Shown here: positions 11,993 to 24,103 of the stretch, piece by piece | Layout of the letters: the number at the start of each line of letters is the position of its first letter | Position numbering within the stretch: position 1 is the first letter of the stretch | Assembly (NCBI GenBank): GCA_018417955.1 | Contig: JACTVC010000001.1 | Coordinates: forward strand, 4,154,001-4,218,000 | Direction of reading: 5' to 3' | Source of the DNA: Laccaria trichodermophora | Lineage: Eukaryota; Basidiomycota; Agaricomycetes; Agaricales; Hydnangiaceae | Length of the DNA: 64,000 nucleotides | The notes under the pieces: generated by a model | The model's database searches: none | Seen by the model: only the letters and a program-made list of their open reading frames with translations | Told to the model about the DNA's origin: nothing | Translations under genes and position numbers: made by a program

Positions 11993-12400
11993 GATATCAA
12001 TTGGATTAGCGGTTGTTGAGATATAGGTGTAAGAAAGGGGCTTGTTTTGGGTAGATCAAAAATGAGGTTTTGACAGTTTTACAAATACTTCATGTGAGAG
12101 TTGGAAAAATATATAGTACTAGCCTACTCAAGTATACAGAACCTTGAATCATTTCACTTGGAGTAGCAGTTGTTGAGATATAGGTGTAAGAATGGGCCTT
12201 GTTTCATCATCTACCCCAAAACAAGCCCTTTTCTTATACCTATATCTCAACAACCGCTAATCCAATTGATATCATTCAAAGTTCTGTATACTTGAGTTAG
12301 CAAGTACTTAATTCTTCACATTTTTCTAGATCCTCATATGAAGTATTGATAAAACTCTCAAAACCTCATTTTTTCACTTTTTCCTACATGAAGCAGAGGA
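11993..12400. repeat. Palindromic AT-rich element
   Basis: ATTGGATTAGCGGTTGTTGA at about 12001 recurs inverted at about 12248-12267. A related direct copy (GTAGCAGTTGTTGAGATATA) lies near 12165. 12055-12150 is the inverse of about 12280-12395. The result is a compound palindrome about 400 bp long. No coding capacity is seen. Confidence 0.75.
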
Positions 12401-13460
12401 TGAGATCCAGACCTCATATTCATGTCAAAGATGTATATAGAATATTTGTATATTATTATATTTATATGGTAACTAGTCCCCCTCAGTAAAAAGCAAAGTC
12501 AAGCAAAATAGCACAAAGTCAGAGGTCAGTCAGGTGTATGTAACACATCCGTAATTTTCATGCTACCCTTCCCTCAAACTTCCCTTGGCAACAAATGGGA
12601 GATGATTTTAGTCATAGGTTAGTATCAACATCGTCATACTTTTTCTACACATCGCTATGCCAAGAATTTTTGTCTAGCTGAAGCCTCTGAGGCTGCAGAT
12701 TGGACTTAGAAACATTGCAAGTTGAAAGTCACATGATTGCTTCATTGAAAAGTTATTTTCAACTTGAAATTATCTTGAACTTGAACTTGTCACTTCGGCG
12801 ACCAGACCCACACTCTTCCTCAACTGCTCAATTGACGACTCTGGCTGCTGGCAAACCACCCACACCCGCGGACGCCCTCGTCGATGGATTCCACTCCTTT
12901 GCAGATGTATGCAATGCACAAAACGAGCAGTCGAGGATACCACCATTGCGAATGAGTCCCCGATGAAACGAAGGACGGCGTGTCGTCATTAGTGCCCAAC
13001 ATGCAGTCACTGCCTCTGACTTCCATCCTTCACATGAAAATGCGACGGCGACCCAACGAAGTGTTATATTGGAACCAGGCTTACCGACGACGCAGTCAAC
13101 GCTCTTTGGCTGGACGGCCCACCATCACCACCACAAAATATGACGAGCACAGGTACTCCTCACCCAACATCAACAACAACCACATTCTCAACGCCTCCTG
13201 CTCAAATGCAGGTGGCGCACTCCTCAACTCCCTCTCTTCCCTCCCCATTTCCCGTGCAGATGGAATGGCGACGACTCGAACTCGGATGCGGAGGATTCGA
13301 TGGATGTAGGATGTGGTAATGGACTGCTCAACGACGAGCTCAATGGTGTCGTTGGAGCACATGAGGACTCGACATGTTGCAGAGGGCCTTTCATTTTGAC
13401 ATGATACTGAGACCCTCTTATGCCAGTACCGGAAACCCAAGTGACTATACTTAGACTCAT
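12401..13460 (+). pseudogene. Coding-like remnant, unidentified
   Basis: 12700-13310 shows a higher GC content than its surroundings and fragments of protein-like sequence in more than one frame. Examples are PTPADALVDGFHSFADV near 12870 and DSNSDAEDSMDV near 13275-13310. No single frame holds, and I recognise no domain. It may be a decayed host gene or a captured fragment. Confidence 0.3.
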
Positions 13461-13817
13461 GCCCAGTACTACATGTATCCGTCTAAAGTAGCCAAGTATA
13501 ATTTGATTCAGCCTATTTGCTATCCTGAATTGGGCCCAAGCAGCAATGACTGGGATATGACTATTGTATGACTAGTACATGACAGAGTGCGAGACTAATA
13601 TATGACTATTGTAGTACGAGTGTAGTCAGAAACGCTTTAAAAAAACGACATTTAGTCAGACAGCCTCTAATTCGTGACTTTCTCATGACTAACGTCTGAC
13701 TTCGCTATTTACTGAGAGTCCCCAGAGATTGAGGAAGATATAGTATTTTTAAGGTGGTGCAAGACTTATAGTGAGTCACTGTAGGTCGGGAGATGGCGAC
13801 ATTGCAATGGCCCAGGG
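13461..13817. other. No recognisable feature
   Basis: Repeated short words such as GACTATTGTA and GACTAGTACATGAC occur, but no gene or element boundary is recognisable. It does not continue the Gypsy element found on the other side of the KDZ insertion. Confidence 0.5.
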
Positions 13818-14059
13818 AGGACTTTACACTCCCCTACATATTCCGGTTGGACTCCAGATGGACTCCGGCAGACTCCAGATGGATTACTGCTGTTCATCCA
13901 GTATTTTTTCTAATTTTTTCTTTGGTGGCAACCCAGCCAAATGTTAGTCTAGAATCCACCTGGACTCCAGGTCCACCATCTGGACTGCATGGACTCCACC
14001 TCATAACACAGTCAACCAGCCAGACCCCATATGGAGTCCAGGAAGAGTTTACAATTTCT

Positions 14060-14185
14060 GTTTATTTATTATTGTTATTATTAGACAAGGAAAAAAGAAT
14101 GTCACAACCAGGAATTGAACACTCAACCACTTGGGCAGCATTTACCACCACAATAAACCATTACACCACGAAGGCTTTAATAGCT
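14060..14185 (-). mobile_element. tRNA-derived SINE-like sequence, copy 2
   Basis: On the minus strand, CCTTCGTGGTGTAATGGTTT (A-box-like) is followed by GAGTGTTCAATTCCTGG (B-box-like), then a T-rich body and an AATAATAACAATAATAAATA tail. It has the same order and orientation as the copy at 7244-7352. As read, the acceptor stem does not pair well, so I call a SINE rather than a tRNA gene. Confidence 0.65.
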
Positions 14186-14366
14186 TCACACTTTTCACAT
14201 ATCATATACCCTCACTCCCAGCATGTTCCAAAAGCTGGCCAAACACATTGGCTTTGTTGCCATGTGGTTTCTTTTGTCTTCCAACCACCACCTTCCAACC
14301 TCGTTCAACATACCCAACCATTGCACCCACCACCGCACTTCATTCCAACCCACCACCATGCACGTA

Positions 14367-14557
14367 TGGCCAAAAAGAAGACCACACCAGTGAAATTGAG
14401 GAAGTGCCAAGCATCAGATGCCGACGAGCAGCCAGTCAAATGCAGCCAATGCGGGCAGAACAACGACAACGATGACAACCTACAAGATTCTGACGAATGG
14501 GCTGACGAGGAGCAGACCATGGAGACCAAAGGAAGGGCAGGAAAGGGGGGAAAGTGA
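14367..14557 (+). CDS. Short N-terminal ORF of the KDZ element
   Basis: 63 codons starting MAKKKTTPVK. The frame has one CxxC pair (KCSQCGQ at residues 25-31), an acidic middle (residues 32-50) and a basic glycine-rich end. It precedes the transposase in the same orientation and is probably a first exon or small accessory protein of the element. The longer open frame upstream to 13793 runs through the terminal repeat and SINE and is not believable. No homologue is recognised. Confidence 0.4.
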
Positions 14558-14920
14558 GGGCGGGCAAAGGCACCTGCCCAAAGGTGCGTATGCCATCGAT
14601 TGTTGATGACGATTGCCATCGATTGGGTGCAATCTTTGCACCAATTCTTGCCACTAACGATTTCCACAGGAAAACTGCCCAGGACTGCAATTAAGAAGAC
14701 ACGGTGCTCACATCGCCACCCAAATTGAAGCAAACCCCATTTGTATCCCCTCCCCTCCTCCTTTTTTTTTAAAAAAATTTTCAATTTCTATCATAGTGCT
14801 GAGCATGTTTTATCCACCAGTGGCATCAGTGTTGCACCACCACGTTGATCCCTTTGCCACACCAATGCCACGTCAGAACAACAACCCACACCAGCTGACA
14901 ATGCGACCCCTGCTCAGCCC

Positions 14921-15388
14921 ATGTATGCTTCTGCTACCCAATGTCGCCGGGCTGCCAAACCACATGGTGGCCCAAATGAAACCAACAACAACAACAACAA
15001 CAACGTGAACAGACCCAACAAAGATGAAGAACCAAATGAAGACCAACAACCCAACAACAAAGACACCCTGCATGACGATGACAGCGACCAGCATGACAAC
15101 CAGCAGCACAACAAACAGCACAACAAACAACACAACAAACAACACAACAAACAACACAACAAACAATGTGACAAACAACATGACAAACAGCATGACAAAC
15201 AGCATGACCAGCATGATGACCAGCACGACAACCAGCACACCAACACCAGGAGTGCCACCCGTCCACACACCAAGCATGCCCATGTCAGCACCAACACCCC
15301 CAGCACCAATGTGCCATGCGTCAGCAAGCCACGCCCGCCAATGCCAATACCAACACCCCAGCACCAACACGGCCACCTGTCAGTGTGA
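14921..15388 (+). CDS. Asn/Gln/His-rich repeat frame within the KDZ element
   Basis: The open frame is built largely on a 12-15-bp tandem repeat (CACAACAAACAA and variants, about 15105-15250) that reads as QHNKQHNKQ. Before the array it is acidic (DEEPNEDQQ), after it proline-rich. It may be a disordered exon between the 14367 ORF and the transposase, but the composition alone could keep the frame open. Confidence 0.3.
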   Translation: MYASATQCRRAAKPHGGPNETNNNNNNNVNRPNKDEEPNEDQQPNNKDTLHDDDSDQHDNQQHNKQHNKQHNKQHNKQHNKQCDKQHDKQHDKQHDQHDDQHDNQHTNTRSATRPHTKHAHVSTNTPSTNVPCVSKPRPPMPIPTPQHQHGHLSV

Positions 15389-15911
15389 TGCGCATGCCAA
15401 TGCAATCAACATGATCCCATGCCAGCGTGTCATGCCCGCCAACGTCAACACCAGCACCATCAGCACCAATGCGGCCACGCGTCAGCGTGCCGTGCCGAGC
15501 ATGCACATGGTCATGGGGAAGCCCAATGCTAATGTAGATAGCCAACATAATGCAGGTATGAACAACACAGGTGTGTTAATGCTACCATTTCTTATCATGG
15601 TCAGGATAGTGGACCACCTATCCTGACTGTGAAAACTCATCTTGATGTCGGGATGGTAGGTAACCCACCACCCATCCCGATCGTTGAGATGTCAGGGACT
15701 TGTGTCCATCCTTCATCCATCATGGGTGAAGATGTTTTTATTTTTATTTATATATCATGTATTATTATGATGGCTTTGTGCTAAGTAAACTATTTAGAGA
15801 GTTCCCGTGGGCAGCAGCTGAAGCGTGATGGCAATCCAAGTCAAGCAGCTTCAACACACCATGAAGGTACCCTTTACCTATCTGTCTTTTATTCTATTGT
15901 ATTAAACTTTC

Positions 15912-17710
15912 TCAAATACAGATACAGTCACGGCTAGTCCACCAAAATGTTCCTGTTCTGACAGGCAAATGCATGCAATGTGGTGCTATCTATTATGCAG
16001 ATCATGAGCGCTTTAAAGATAACTATGGTTCTTGGACCAAGTGCTATCTAAATTCTGCATGATTCCTAAAGATAGGACAGTCTACTTGGGTTGACAGAAA
16101 TTTTACACACTCTGTTCTCAGTGGAATGTATAATTTCCATGCATCAGCCTCTGCATATACACAGCATTGGAATGATTGTGCTTCAGTTACTGACTCCAAG
16201 GTCCAAGTTACCTGGCATCATATTTGGCAGGCTTTTGTTCAGGAATCAATCAGAACAATTGCAAGTGTGAATAGCAACAATTTGGAGTTGCCTGACAACT
16301 TGAACATTGAAGAAGTTACCCAGCAGGCATTTGAGAAATTAGGAAATGGGGGGGTAATAGAGCCAGGAAAAGGGCATTCATGTTCTAAGTGCTGTCAACC
16401 ATATAAAGAGACTGCAGATTTTATGGCCAATGAAGATCCTGCAGCAGTGATAGGAGCAGATGAAAATTCTAATGTACCTGTTTTAACAGGAGAATATGCA
16501 AATTTATCTGCACAAGATACTACGAGAGAGAGACAAGCAGCCCAATTGAGAGCAAACAATCTCAATAATACTGATCCCAATGCTATGGATGTCAGTGATG
16601 ATGATGCTGATTGTTCAATGATCATTTTGGATGGTGTTGTGATGGGCCCTCAGGTAATTAAACTTACTTGGCCTTCTGGAAACTGGATGCTGACTTCTTT
16701 TTAGCACTGTGCAGCAGAAGGGTGTATGAAAGACTTACAAAATACAAGAGGGGGGGCATTTTGTGAGGAACATGAAAGAGAATATGGGGATAGATGCCGT
16801 ATCTGTGACTGTGCTCGAGATAGAGTTGAAAATACACTGGCATGCCGCTCTCACCAAGCAGAATGGAAGAAATACAAACTTGACCACAGTCGTTCAAGCT
16901 TGCTTGGAGTAAAAAGGATGTTACAAAGACCAGAAGAAAGAAATGCTTGGGAGCCTGGTCTCTGTCGAACTGTTCAGCCCCATGATGCTGATGATGATGT
17001 TATAATTCCATGACACAGTTATTTTGGAGCAGCCAGATTTTATTGTGTTGAAACAATTACAGCACCATGTGGTGTTGTAATTGCATGGGTTGAATTTGAC
17101 AGGGCTGAGTCTCCAACCAACATTCTTAACTGGTTAGAGAAATTATATCCTACTGAGGAGTCTTGACCACACTACATTTGCATTGATAAAGCTTGTTGAG
17201 TACTTAGAACAGCTATTGCAAATGGAAGCTGGGATAGATGGAAGAAAACCACACATTTCATTGTTGACTCTTATCATTATATCAATCATCGCACATTGGA
17301 TTATTTGTGCTGCAAATGGTGTAACCCTGGTCCATTAAATGGTTCTGCTCCAAATCTTGTCAAAGTTGCTCATGATAAGAATGGTCGACCATATCTTCAA
17401 CAGGCATTTAATACACAGGTATGCATTATGCATTTCTATTAATTTTAATTTGATTTGACTGACTCAATTTTAGGCATGTGAACAATTGAATTCTTGGCTT
17501 GGAGGATTTGAGTCCATTCTCAAACGAATGAAAACTGGAAATTTTGATTGGTTTTTGCATACCATGCTTTTCTATCACACTCAGCATGTTATACAAAAGC
17601 AAGGACAGCAGGAAAAGCCTCACCAAATCATTCAAATTAATGATGATGAGGATGATGACAGTGAAGAAACCATTATAGAGAGACATTGGGATGCGGAAGA
17701 TGATGACTAA
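15912..17710 (+). pseudogene. KDZ transposase with CxC5/CxC6-type zinc domains, four nonsense codons
   Basis: Reading frame with two introns: 16654-16704 (GTAATT...TTTTTAG) and 17419-17473 (GTATGC...TTTTAG). The first part holds a CxC5-like segment (VPVLTGKCMQC, then MYNFHASASAY). After intron 1 comes a CxC6-like segment (HCAAEGC...FCEEHEREYG...CRICDC). The catalytic region follows, with ICIDKAC and FIVDSYHY giving candidate aspartates and ACEQLNSWLGGF after intron 2 giving the candidate glutamate. The C-terminus is acidic and ends at TAA 17708-17710. In-frame stops at 16060, 17011, 17164 and 17197 are all TGA. Exons and splice sites are otherwise intact, so inactivation looks recent and substitution-driven. 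Family naming follows the known association of CxC5 and CxC6 clusters with KDZ transposases; I have not aligned it. Confidence 0.8.
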
Positions 17711-17910
17711 AGTGATGTATTATGTAGTATTGGATGTAAGACAGTCAAGAATGAGTGTAGTCCATCTGAAGTCAGGTGGAGTCCAGACAGAGTCTATGCA
17801 GACTCCAGATGGACTCTGGCTGCATGATCCTGAAATACATAGCTTTGTTTGTACTGTAGGTGGAGTCCATCTGGAGTCCAACTGGACTATGTGGGGGAGT
17901 GTAAAGTACA

Positions 17911-20685
17911 CCAATTGGATGTCCCAGCATGGGCACGTTAGCTAAAGCTTCCTTCGCTTGATTGTATGCTATCTCCTGTTCCGCGCGCCACTGCCATTTG
18001 ACGCCCTTTTTTAGAAGGTCGAACAGTGGCGCAGCGATCATGGAGTAAAACGGTATATACGACGAGAAATAGACCACCATCCCTAGGAACTTCTGTAGGT
18101 CACTGACAGAAGTAGGGCGAGCAAGGTCCATTATAGCTTGAACCTTCTCCTTGTGGGTGGATAGACCCAATCTTGATACCTTCTGTCCGAGTAGCAATAT
18201 GGAAGAGTAGCCTACGAAACACTTGGCAGGTGATAAGGTTATTCCTGCTGCGGCTATAGCTCCAAAGACTCGGTCTAAGTGGTCAAGATGTTCTGTCCAG
18301 TTCTTGGAGTATACAACTATATCGTCGATGTAAACTAAGGCAAATAGCCATAGGAACGGGGCTAATATCCCTTGCATAACTCTTTGGAAAATAGAAGGTC
18401 CGTTCCTAAGTCCAAACGGCATTCTTTTAAATTGCCATAGCCCGAGATGACATCGGAAGGCTGTCTTTTCTTTAGTGTCCTCGGCCATTTCTAGCTGAGT
18501 AAACCCTGCCAGCGCGTCGAACGATGATAAAACTTGCGACCCGGATAATGCTTGGATGATTTCAGATTGCCGAGGGATAGGGAACTCGTCCGGTATAGTT
18601 TTAGCGTTAAGTTTACGATAGTCGATAACGAGTCGTGGTTTGCCGTTCCTGTAGACTACAAGTGCTGGGAAACCCCACGGACTGACGGAGGGTTCGATAA
18701 CCTCGGTTTCAAACCAGGTTTTCATCTGTTGGTCGATCACTTCTCTTTTCGCAGGCGAGGCTCCATACATGGGTTCTGAGATTGGTTGAGTATTAGGTAG
18801 CAGCGGGATCTGTACGCGCGCTTCCATGTGACCCAGACGCCCATTGACACCAAAAGCTGCAGCATTTCTGCGATCCGACAACCTCTCCTGCTCTCACGTA
18901 GCGTGGATGGGGGCTTGGATTGGCGATGGGTATGAAGGGACAGGAGGCGCTAATCCAAGTAGTAGGAGCAGCCATCACGTCCTGATCATCTGTCCCAATT
19001 ATAACTTTTTCTACTATCCAATCATCACGGCCTTCAAACATCGCGTGAACCGCTACATTGCATATGCTGTTCGAGTGTATCAGGGTGTCGTCTAGGGCTA
19101 CAACCTCCATTAGTTTAGTAGCGCTGATCTTGGGTTTGGATCGAGCTACGGCCTTCCTTCGCACGAACGACTTAGTAGTGTGGGCGGCTCTTATTTCGAA
19201 TCCAAGATCGATGTTCTCCGAGGAGGTTGCGAGTATCATGCGCCCAGAGCGCCCAACTGCTACTTCACAGTGTCCTGAGGCATACCTTGTCAGGCCAAGT
19301 TCATAGGTAGTCTGGAAGTCTTCCCCCAATAGAAGAGGTACATTCATATTGCGTACCACGTCAGCCTCAAGTTCAAAACTAACGATCGATTCGTCTTGCG
19401 CGAGGATGAATAACTCAGTCTTGATGTACCCTAAGACCTTCGCGCCTCCTGTTAGTTGATATAACTTCATTCTTAAGCCTTCGTGTAAGCGCGGAGCGCT
19501 TGGCATAGACTTCCAGAATTCTTCTGATACGAGAGTGATGTCCGCCCCCGAGTCTAGTCGTGCGCGAATCGATTCCGACTCGAGGGTCCCGATTTTCGCT
19601 GGCATTTGCAGAGCCCTCGTTCCCAAGGATCCCATTCCTTCCGGTAGTGAACGACCTTTGACCGCTGGGAACACCTTCCCCGGTTCATAGATTCGTTTAA
19701 ACAACTTATTCTTAACAGGAGGAGTGGCAGTGGGTTTATGATCCTTCGGAGTAGTCATTACTTCTTTGTCTTTTCCTTTATTATAGTCCTTGGCTTTGCG
19801 CGTGTTACGGTGTGCGGGGTAAACTCTATGTAACTTCGCGTCTGTCCGTCGTTCGAGGTTAGGTTCGTTATCGCGCAAATCAGCAGCAAGTTCCATGTGC
19901 TTCTCTGCTGCAAATGAATTCCTGTGGATTCCTCGAGATGAATGGATTTCAGAGGCGTAATTCTTAAGCATTCTTTCACTCTCATAAGCAGAAAGGGCAG
20001 AGTTAGATTCAACCAGCATAACTATATACTCTCTATCTGCTTCCTCTTCCTCATCCCACACGATATGAATCTTATGAGCATTCCGCAGAGTGTTCCACTT
20101 CCCGTAGTGGGGACAGTCTCGGTGGAAATGCTTAGGACTAGTGCAGATGTAGCAGTCTCCATTAGGTTCTCGTGGGCTGATCTTGGAATCGTCCCTCTCA
20201 AAGGTTACTCCATTCACAGTTTTACCATGAGGGAATTCTGGCTTTGCGGGTGTCGGTTTACGCCCCCCAACCCGCGGCGGAGGTCTTCGGTTGTTGTTGG
20301 AGGCGAAATTGACGTCTCGTTCTATCTCTCCATCATTGTCAGACGAATAAGATTCCAGCTGAACTCCTTGATTGGTGAGTTCAGCCTCCGCTGCGTGTGC
20401 TGCGCGCGGACGACTGTTCCTATAAAACGGCGCTGGCCGCTTATTGCGTTCGGCCTGCTGCCAGGAGGTTACGAGACCATTCTTCATCCGCTTAGCTACG
20501 GATTGGACAGATAGTATTGTGGGACAGATAACCTCACTGAGGTAATGCGACCATTCCACAGGTTGCCTGCGAAGTATACGGGCGACCGCAGTGGGTCCAT
20601 CAACTTTGTCTGGATGTAGGAAATGATGGTATCGGATGCGTCGTTGGATGTATTCTAGCGGGCTTTCCTGTTCGTGACCCTTATT
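17911..20685 (-). pseudogene. Zinc knuckle, aspartic protease and reverse transcriptase of the Gypsy element
   Basis: After the second stop the frame contains a CCHC knuckle (CYICTSPKHFHRDC, about 20160-20119), then the protease motif ARLDSGADITLVSEEFW (about 19563-19513). A frameshift near 18870-18885 separates this from the RT frame. RT motifs seen are WGFPALVVYRNGKPRLVIDY, MPFGLRNGPSIFQRVM and the catalytic YIDD in ALVYIDDIVVYSKNW (about 18345-18300). Then comes KFLGMVVYFSSYIPFYS of the RT C-terminal region. The frame ends in ALANVPMLGHPIG where the KDZ terminus begins. The 3' half of pol is absent. Confidence 0.9.
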
Positions 20686-23600
20686 TCAGAAGGTCATTTC
20701 GTCAAACTCGAAGGTTCGCTCTCGTACCCATTCCTCATCCAGGAAGTGGGCTTGGATTCCAACCATCATGTTGTCCCAGTCAACCGAGAAATAGTCACGA
20801 TCCGGAGCTGGTAAGGTCTCCCACCAGCTTAGGGCATAAGAAGTCCATTTAAAGGGGGCTAACTGGGCGATTCCTTCCTTCATTTTGGGACTTAATCTGG
20901 CGAGGAATCCCATATTATACAGATAGTTGATAGCGGATTCGCCTGCCCCGTCCCATTCTGGCAGCACCACGCTATTAAGCTTGCGGTTCAGCTGCCATTC
21001 CTCTGGAAGCCGCCACCAGGGAGTTATATTGGGATCTTGCGGGATGGGATCTCCATTGTTTCCGCCTCTGCCCCCGCCGCCTCCTCCACCTCCGCCTCCG
21101 CCACCGTTCCCGCCGCCACCGTTGTCTCGCAGGGGAACGTACCAAGAAGCTGGTGGATTCGGTCCATTGGGTCCACCCAGGTTGCCACCTCCTCCAGCGT
21201 TACCACTATTGCCAGAGGAGGAGGATCCGCCAGAGGGTGGGCCTTGTCGACTGGGGATCGGATTACTCCCTTGGTTGGGGTTTCCATTACTCCTTGAGGG
21301 TTGGGCCTGATTGGTCTCATGCTGATTGTTCTTGTACCGGAAGGTATAACTAGTCCACGACTTAGGACTAGGTAAGCGCGAGCTGAACGCAGCTGGTGTC
21401 CGAGGATGATTGAGGCTATTACCCGAAGCAATAGTTGTGGGGCCGTTGTTCGATGTCCCCGTTTTGACTGAGGAGGAGCCTACGGCGGAAATTCCTATAG
21501 CGCCCAAACCAGGTAGTCTAGACACCGGATGTCGTCTATTCAGCAAGACGGAAATCGATCCCGGTACTGGAGGATCTGAGGCAAACCTGACGTTTTGACC
21601 TTCGTTTGCAGCGGGATTTCGCACAAGGTCTTGTTTGGTGGTAGGGGTAACGGAGGAGTTCCCCATGGTAGTCGATTCGGCTTTATTCGGTCCTTGAAAC
21701 CCTCGAGAGCGATGTACGGTGTATTCTTTAGGGATGGGACTATCCTTATAGGCTCGTTTGCGCAAATATGCAGCAATTTCTGTTAGATCTTCAGGCAGTC
21801 GTTCATAGTATTCAGGTCTAGCCAGTAGCTGTCCAACTTTGTTCCTAGCAGACCCATTGCCGAAAATAGACCGAAGAGAGCCTCTGGTAGACTCGTAAGA
21901 GCTGACGGACATTTGGTCTTCGCTTCCGTACATTTGAGTGAGAGCGTTGAGTTCTTGTGCTAGATGTTTGGCAGCTACGGTCGTTCAGTGTTGTAGAACA
22001 TGATATGTTGCTAATATTTCAGTTCGACTCGCACAGGATGCGAGCATCTGTAAGAAGAGGAAGTCATAGTCGAGCACGAAACGGTCGCGATCCCGTTTAT
22101 GGAAGAAGTCAGCCAGGACCTGTAGTACTTGATCTATGGTTACTACCACTTGGGAAGCTTCAAGCAATAGGGATCGTTCGACTCCATAGACAATTTCGTT
22201 ACCGGTGTACCTTACGAGATCCCTCTTACCGATCTCGTAACCGGCGAATTTTCGTACAGCCGCCCCTAGGTCGTCCCATTGACAATCTCTGGGCGTTTTG
22301 TATACCAGCTCGATGGCACACCTCAGTTGCTCACATTCGTACCCCGTTCGTCCTGGCAGAACTCCATCAATAGCCCCCAAAGGGACTAGGACATCCTCGT
22401 CTTTGGCGGAGTCGAAAGCTCCGAACATACGAGCAGCGGAGAGCGAGACGGGTTCCACCCAGATTGGTAAGTCCTTGTATGGTTCGATGTCCCAGAAGAC
22501 TGTATTGAACTTGGACGCATTTCCACGATCCATAGGCGTGGTCTCAGTCTCCCCTTCTTCCGTCTGACTGGATGTGGAGGACTGAGCTCCGCTGTCCTTG
22601 ATGGAGCGTTGCATGGCGTCTCGTAGATTCAATAGATCCTTGACGAAGACGGGATCGTGCTGAGCGGGGCCCTCCTGTACCGAGGCAGCAGATCGACTCG
22701 CGCCAGTGTTCGAAGGTCTACGTATCCCTTTGTTTTGGACATTCTGCTGAGTATTGATCGCACTCTTGGGAGCAGCGGGAGGAATAGAGGCAGACTTGTT
22801 GATCGTCGGTAATCGACTCGCGCTTGATGAAGCAGCGGGGTTCGCGGAGGGTCTTTCTTTTGTTGAGTTGTCCGGGGTGTGGGGTCCAGTGAGAACTGGT
22901 CCTGAGGAGGGCATTGGACTGCGATGCGTAGGGGATATCGCATCAGCGTCTGGTTCCTCCATCATAGATACGCCCTTTCCCTTCTTCCTAGTGGTCAAGG
23001 GGGAGACGAGGTCTCGACTAGCCGAGTTGTTGGTGTTACAGGGTTTGGTTTTGGCGAGGTCCTCTCCAGTGGAGGGGATCGATAAGCTCATAGAGTAGAG
23101 TGAGTGGTCGATTCGCTGGCAGCCTCCTGGCTTATGAGGTGATTGATGGTCCGGGCGTAGACAGGGTACAGGTAGCCCTGGAGTTACCATCATTAGGGCT
23201 GAGGGGGTCAGGGAACCGACGCTATCAGGGTCCCGAATAGGGAGAGGGCTCGCGCAACGGCAGCGGGCATAACTCAATTCGAATGGGAGAGACTTAGGCT
23301 TCCTTGTCAATTTGTAGCCTTCGAGAGCAGCGAAAGTTCGCGCTGACACAGGTTTAAGCGAGGAAGCCTCGAAGGTGGTGGGCGATGGAGCTATCGGGAG
23401 CCGAGAGGATTCATGATGGACTTCTTCATCTTCAGCAGTGACGGGGGTGATGAGTGTTGAAGTTGAGTATAACGAGTCCTCAGGCAGAGGGCTTCCGTGA
23501 GCAGCGAGTGATTGCGCTATCGAGGGCCAAGTAGCTCCTGATAAGACCTCATCGTCCGTCGAGGGGTCTAAGGTGTTTGTTGTTGTAGGTAGGCTGGATA

Positions 23601-23692
23601 TAATAGTCAGTTGACAGATCCTGTCAGAAGGGCTTACCGTTTGGGGGTTCTCCGCGCCTATGCACTCACGGACTTCATCTTGGTGAAGTCCG
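20686..23692 (-). pseudogene. Gag region of the Gypsy element
   Basis: An open frame runs from near the PBS to 21985. TGA at 21985-21987 interrupts it; it resumes in the same frame and meets a second TGA at 20686-20688, after which the same frame continues into pol. The N-terminal third is Ser/Thr/Pro-rich and of unclear function. Residues encoded around 21090-21010 form a poly-glycine stretch. The capsid-like part follows (NITPWWRLPEEW, LNSVVLPEWDG, SYALSWWETLP), in the style of fungal Gypsy gag. The initiating Met cannot be fixed. Both stops are TGA where an arginine codon fits the context (LQH-stop-TTVAA and MTF-stop-NKGHE). Confidence 0.8.
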
Positions 23693-23706
23693 CGGTGCCC
23701 CCACCA
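23693..23706 (-). promoter_or_regulatory. Primer-binding site
   Basis: One base after the LTR the minus strand reads TGGTGGGGGCACCG, complementary to a tRNA 3' end of CGGTGCCCCCACCA. Which tRNA donates it cannot be told here. Confidence 0.75.
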
Positions 23707-23707
23707 T

Positions 23708-24075
23708 TGTGAAACCGAACGTGTATCCGTGACTTCTCGATGGAGTCGCGCGCACGAGATGGCAGCAGAGAAAAGGTGAGGTACTCGCGAGAGCGAGGAA
23801 GATGAGGAGACGCGTGGCGTCTTCTCGGGTGAGCATCCCTGTAACCCTGGGAGGGGGATGTTGTCACCCGACGTCGGACTCTGGTATCCCGGAGGGGAGG
23901 CATTAGGTTGCCTAACCGTAAAGCGTATCCGTGACCCAATCCACATATGTATATAATGTGGTTATCAAGTGAGTTACCAGAGAATGTAGCACAACTATAT
24001 ACAACAAGAAGCAAACAATAGTAAATGATGATCCTAAGTCATGTACAACTACTAGGACACATGTCCGCCGTTACA
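23708..24075 (-). repeat. 5' LTR of the Gypsy element (368 bp)
   Basis: On the minus strand it begins TGTAACGGCGGACATGTG and ends TTCGGTTTCACA, giving canonical TG...CA ends. A TATATAGTTGTG-like promoter stretch lies about 70 nt in. No partner LTR exists in the window, so LTR divergence cannot be used to date it. Confidence 0.8.
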
Positions 24076-24103
24076 CAGGTGCTCCTTCCAAGGCAGGATT
24101 ATC

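Larger units (their letters stand above)
13818..17910 (+). mobile_element. KDZ transposon carrying a mutated transposase
   Basis: The left end AGGACTTTACACTCCC and right end GGGGGAGTGTAAAGTAC form a terminal inverted repeat, with ACTCCAG/CTGGAGT-type subterminal repeats on both sides. Inside, left to right, are a SINE, a short N-terminal ORF, an Asn/Gln/His-rich frame and a CxC5-CxC6-DDE pseudogene, all in plus orientation except the SINE. The outer 8-bp flanks (GCCCAGGG and CCAATTGG) do not match each other. The right flank is Gypsy pol and the left flank is not, so the element may be chimeric or one flank was lost. Confidence 0.8.
17911..24075 (-). mobile_element. Ty3/Gypsy retrotransposon, truncated in pol
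   Basis: The minus strand carries a 5' LTR (23708-24075), a primer-binding site, gag, a protease, and a reverse transcriptase that stops abruptly at the KDZ right end. RNase H, integrase, polypurine tract and 3' LTR are missing. They are not on the far side of the KDZ element either, so the 3' part was deleted rather than merely split. The element sits next to a KDZ fragment starting at about 24104, so it probably landed inside that older element. Confidence 0.9.

Noticed and set aside
14873..15626. Leu/Val/Cys-rich minus-strand frames and a Thr/Asn-rich plus-strand frame opposite the HNKQ frame
   Set aside because: They are the other readings of a 12-15-bp tandem repeat; only one frame, if any, can be real.
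20927..21431. Proline-rich plus-strand ORF
   Set aside because: Antisense shadow of the glycine-rich stretch in Gypsy gag.
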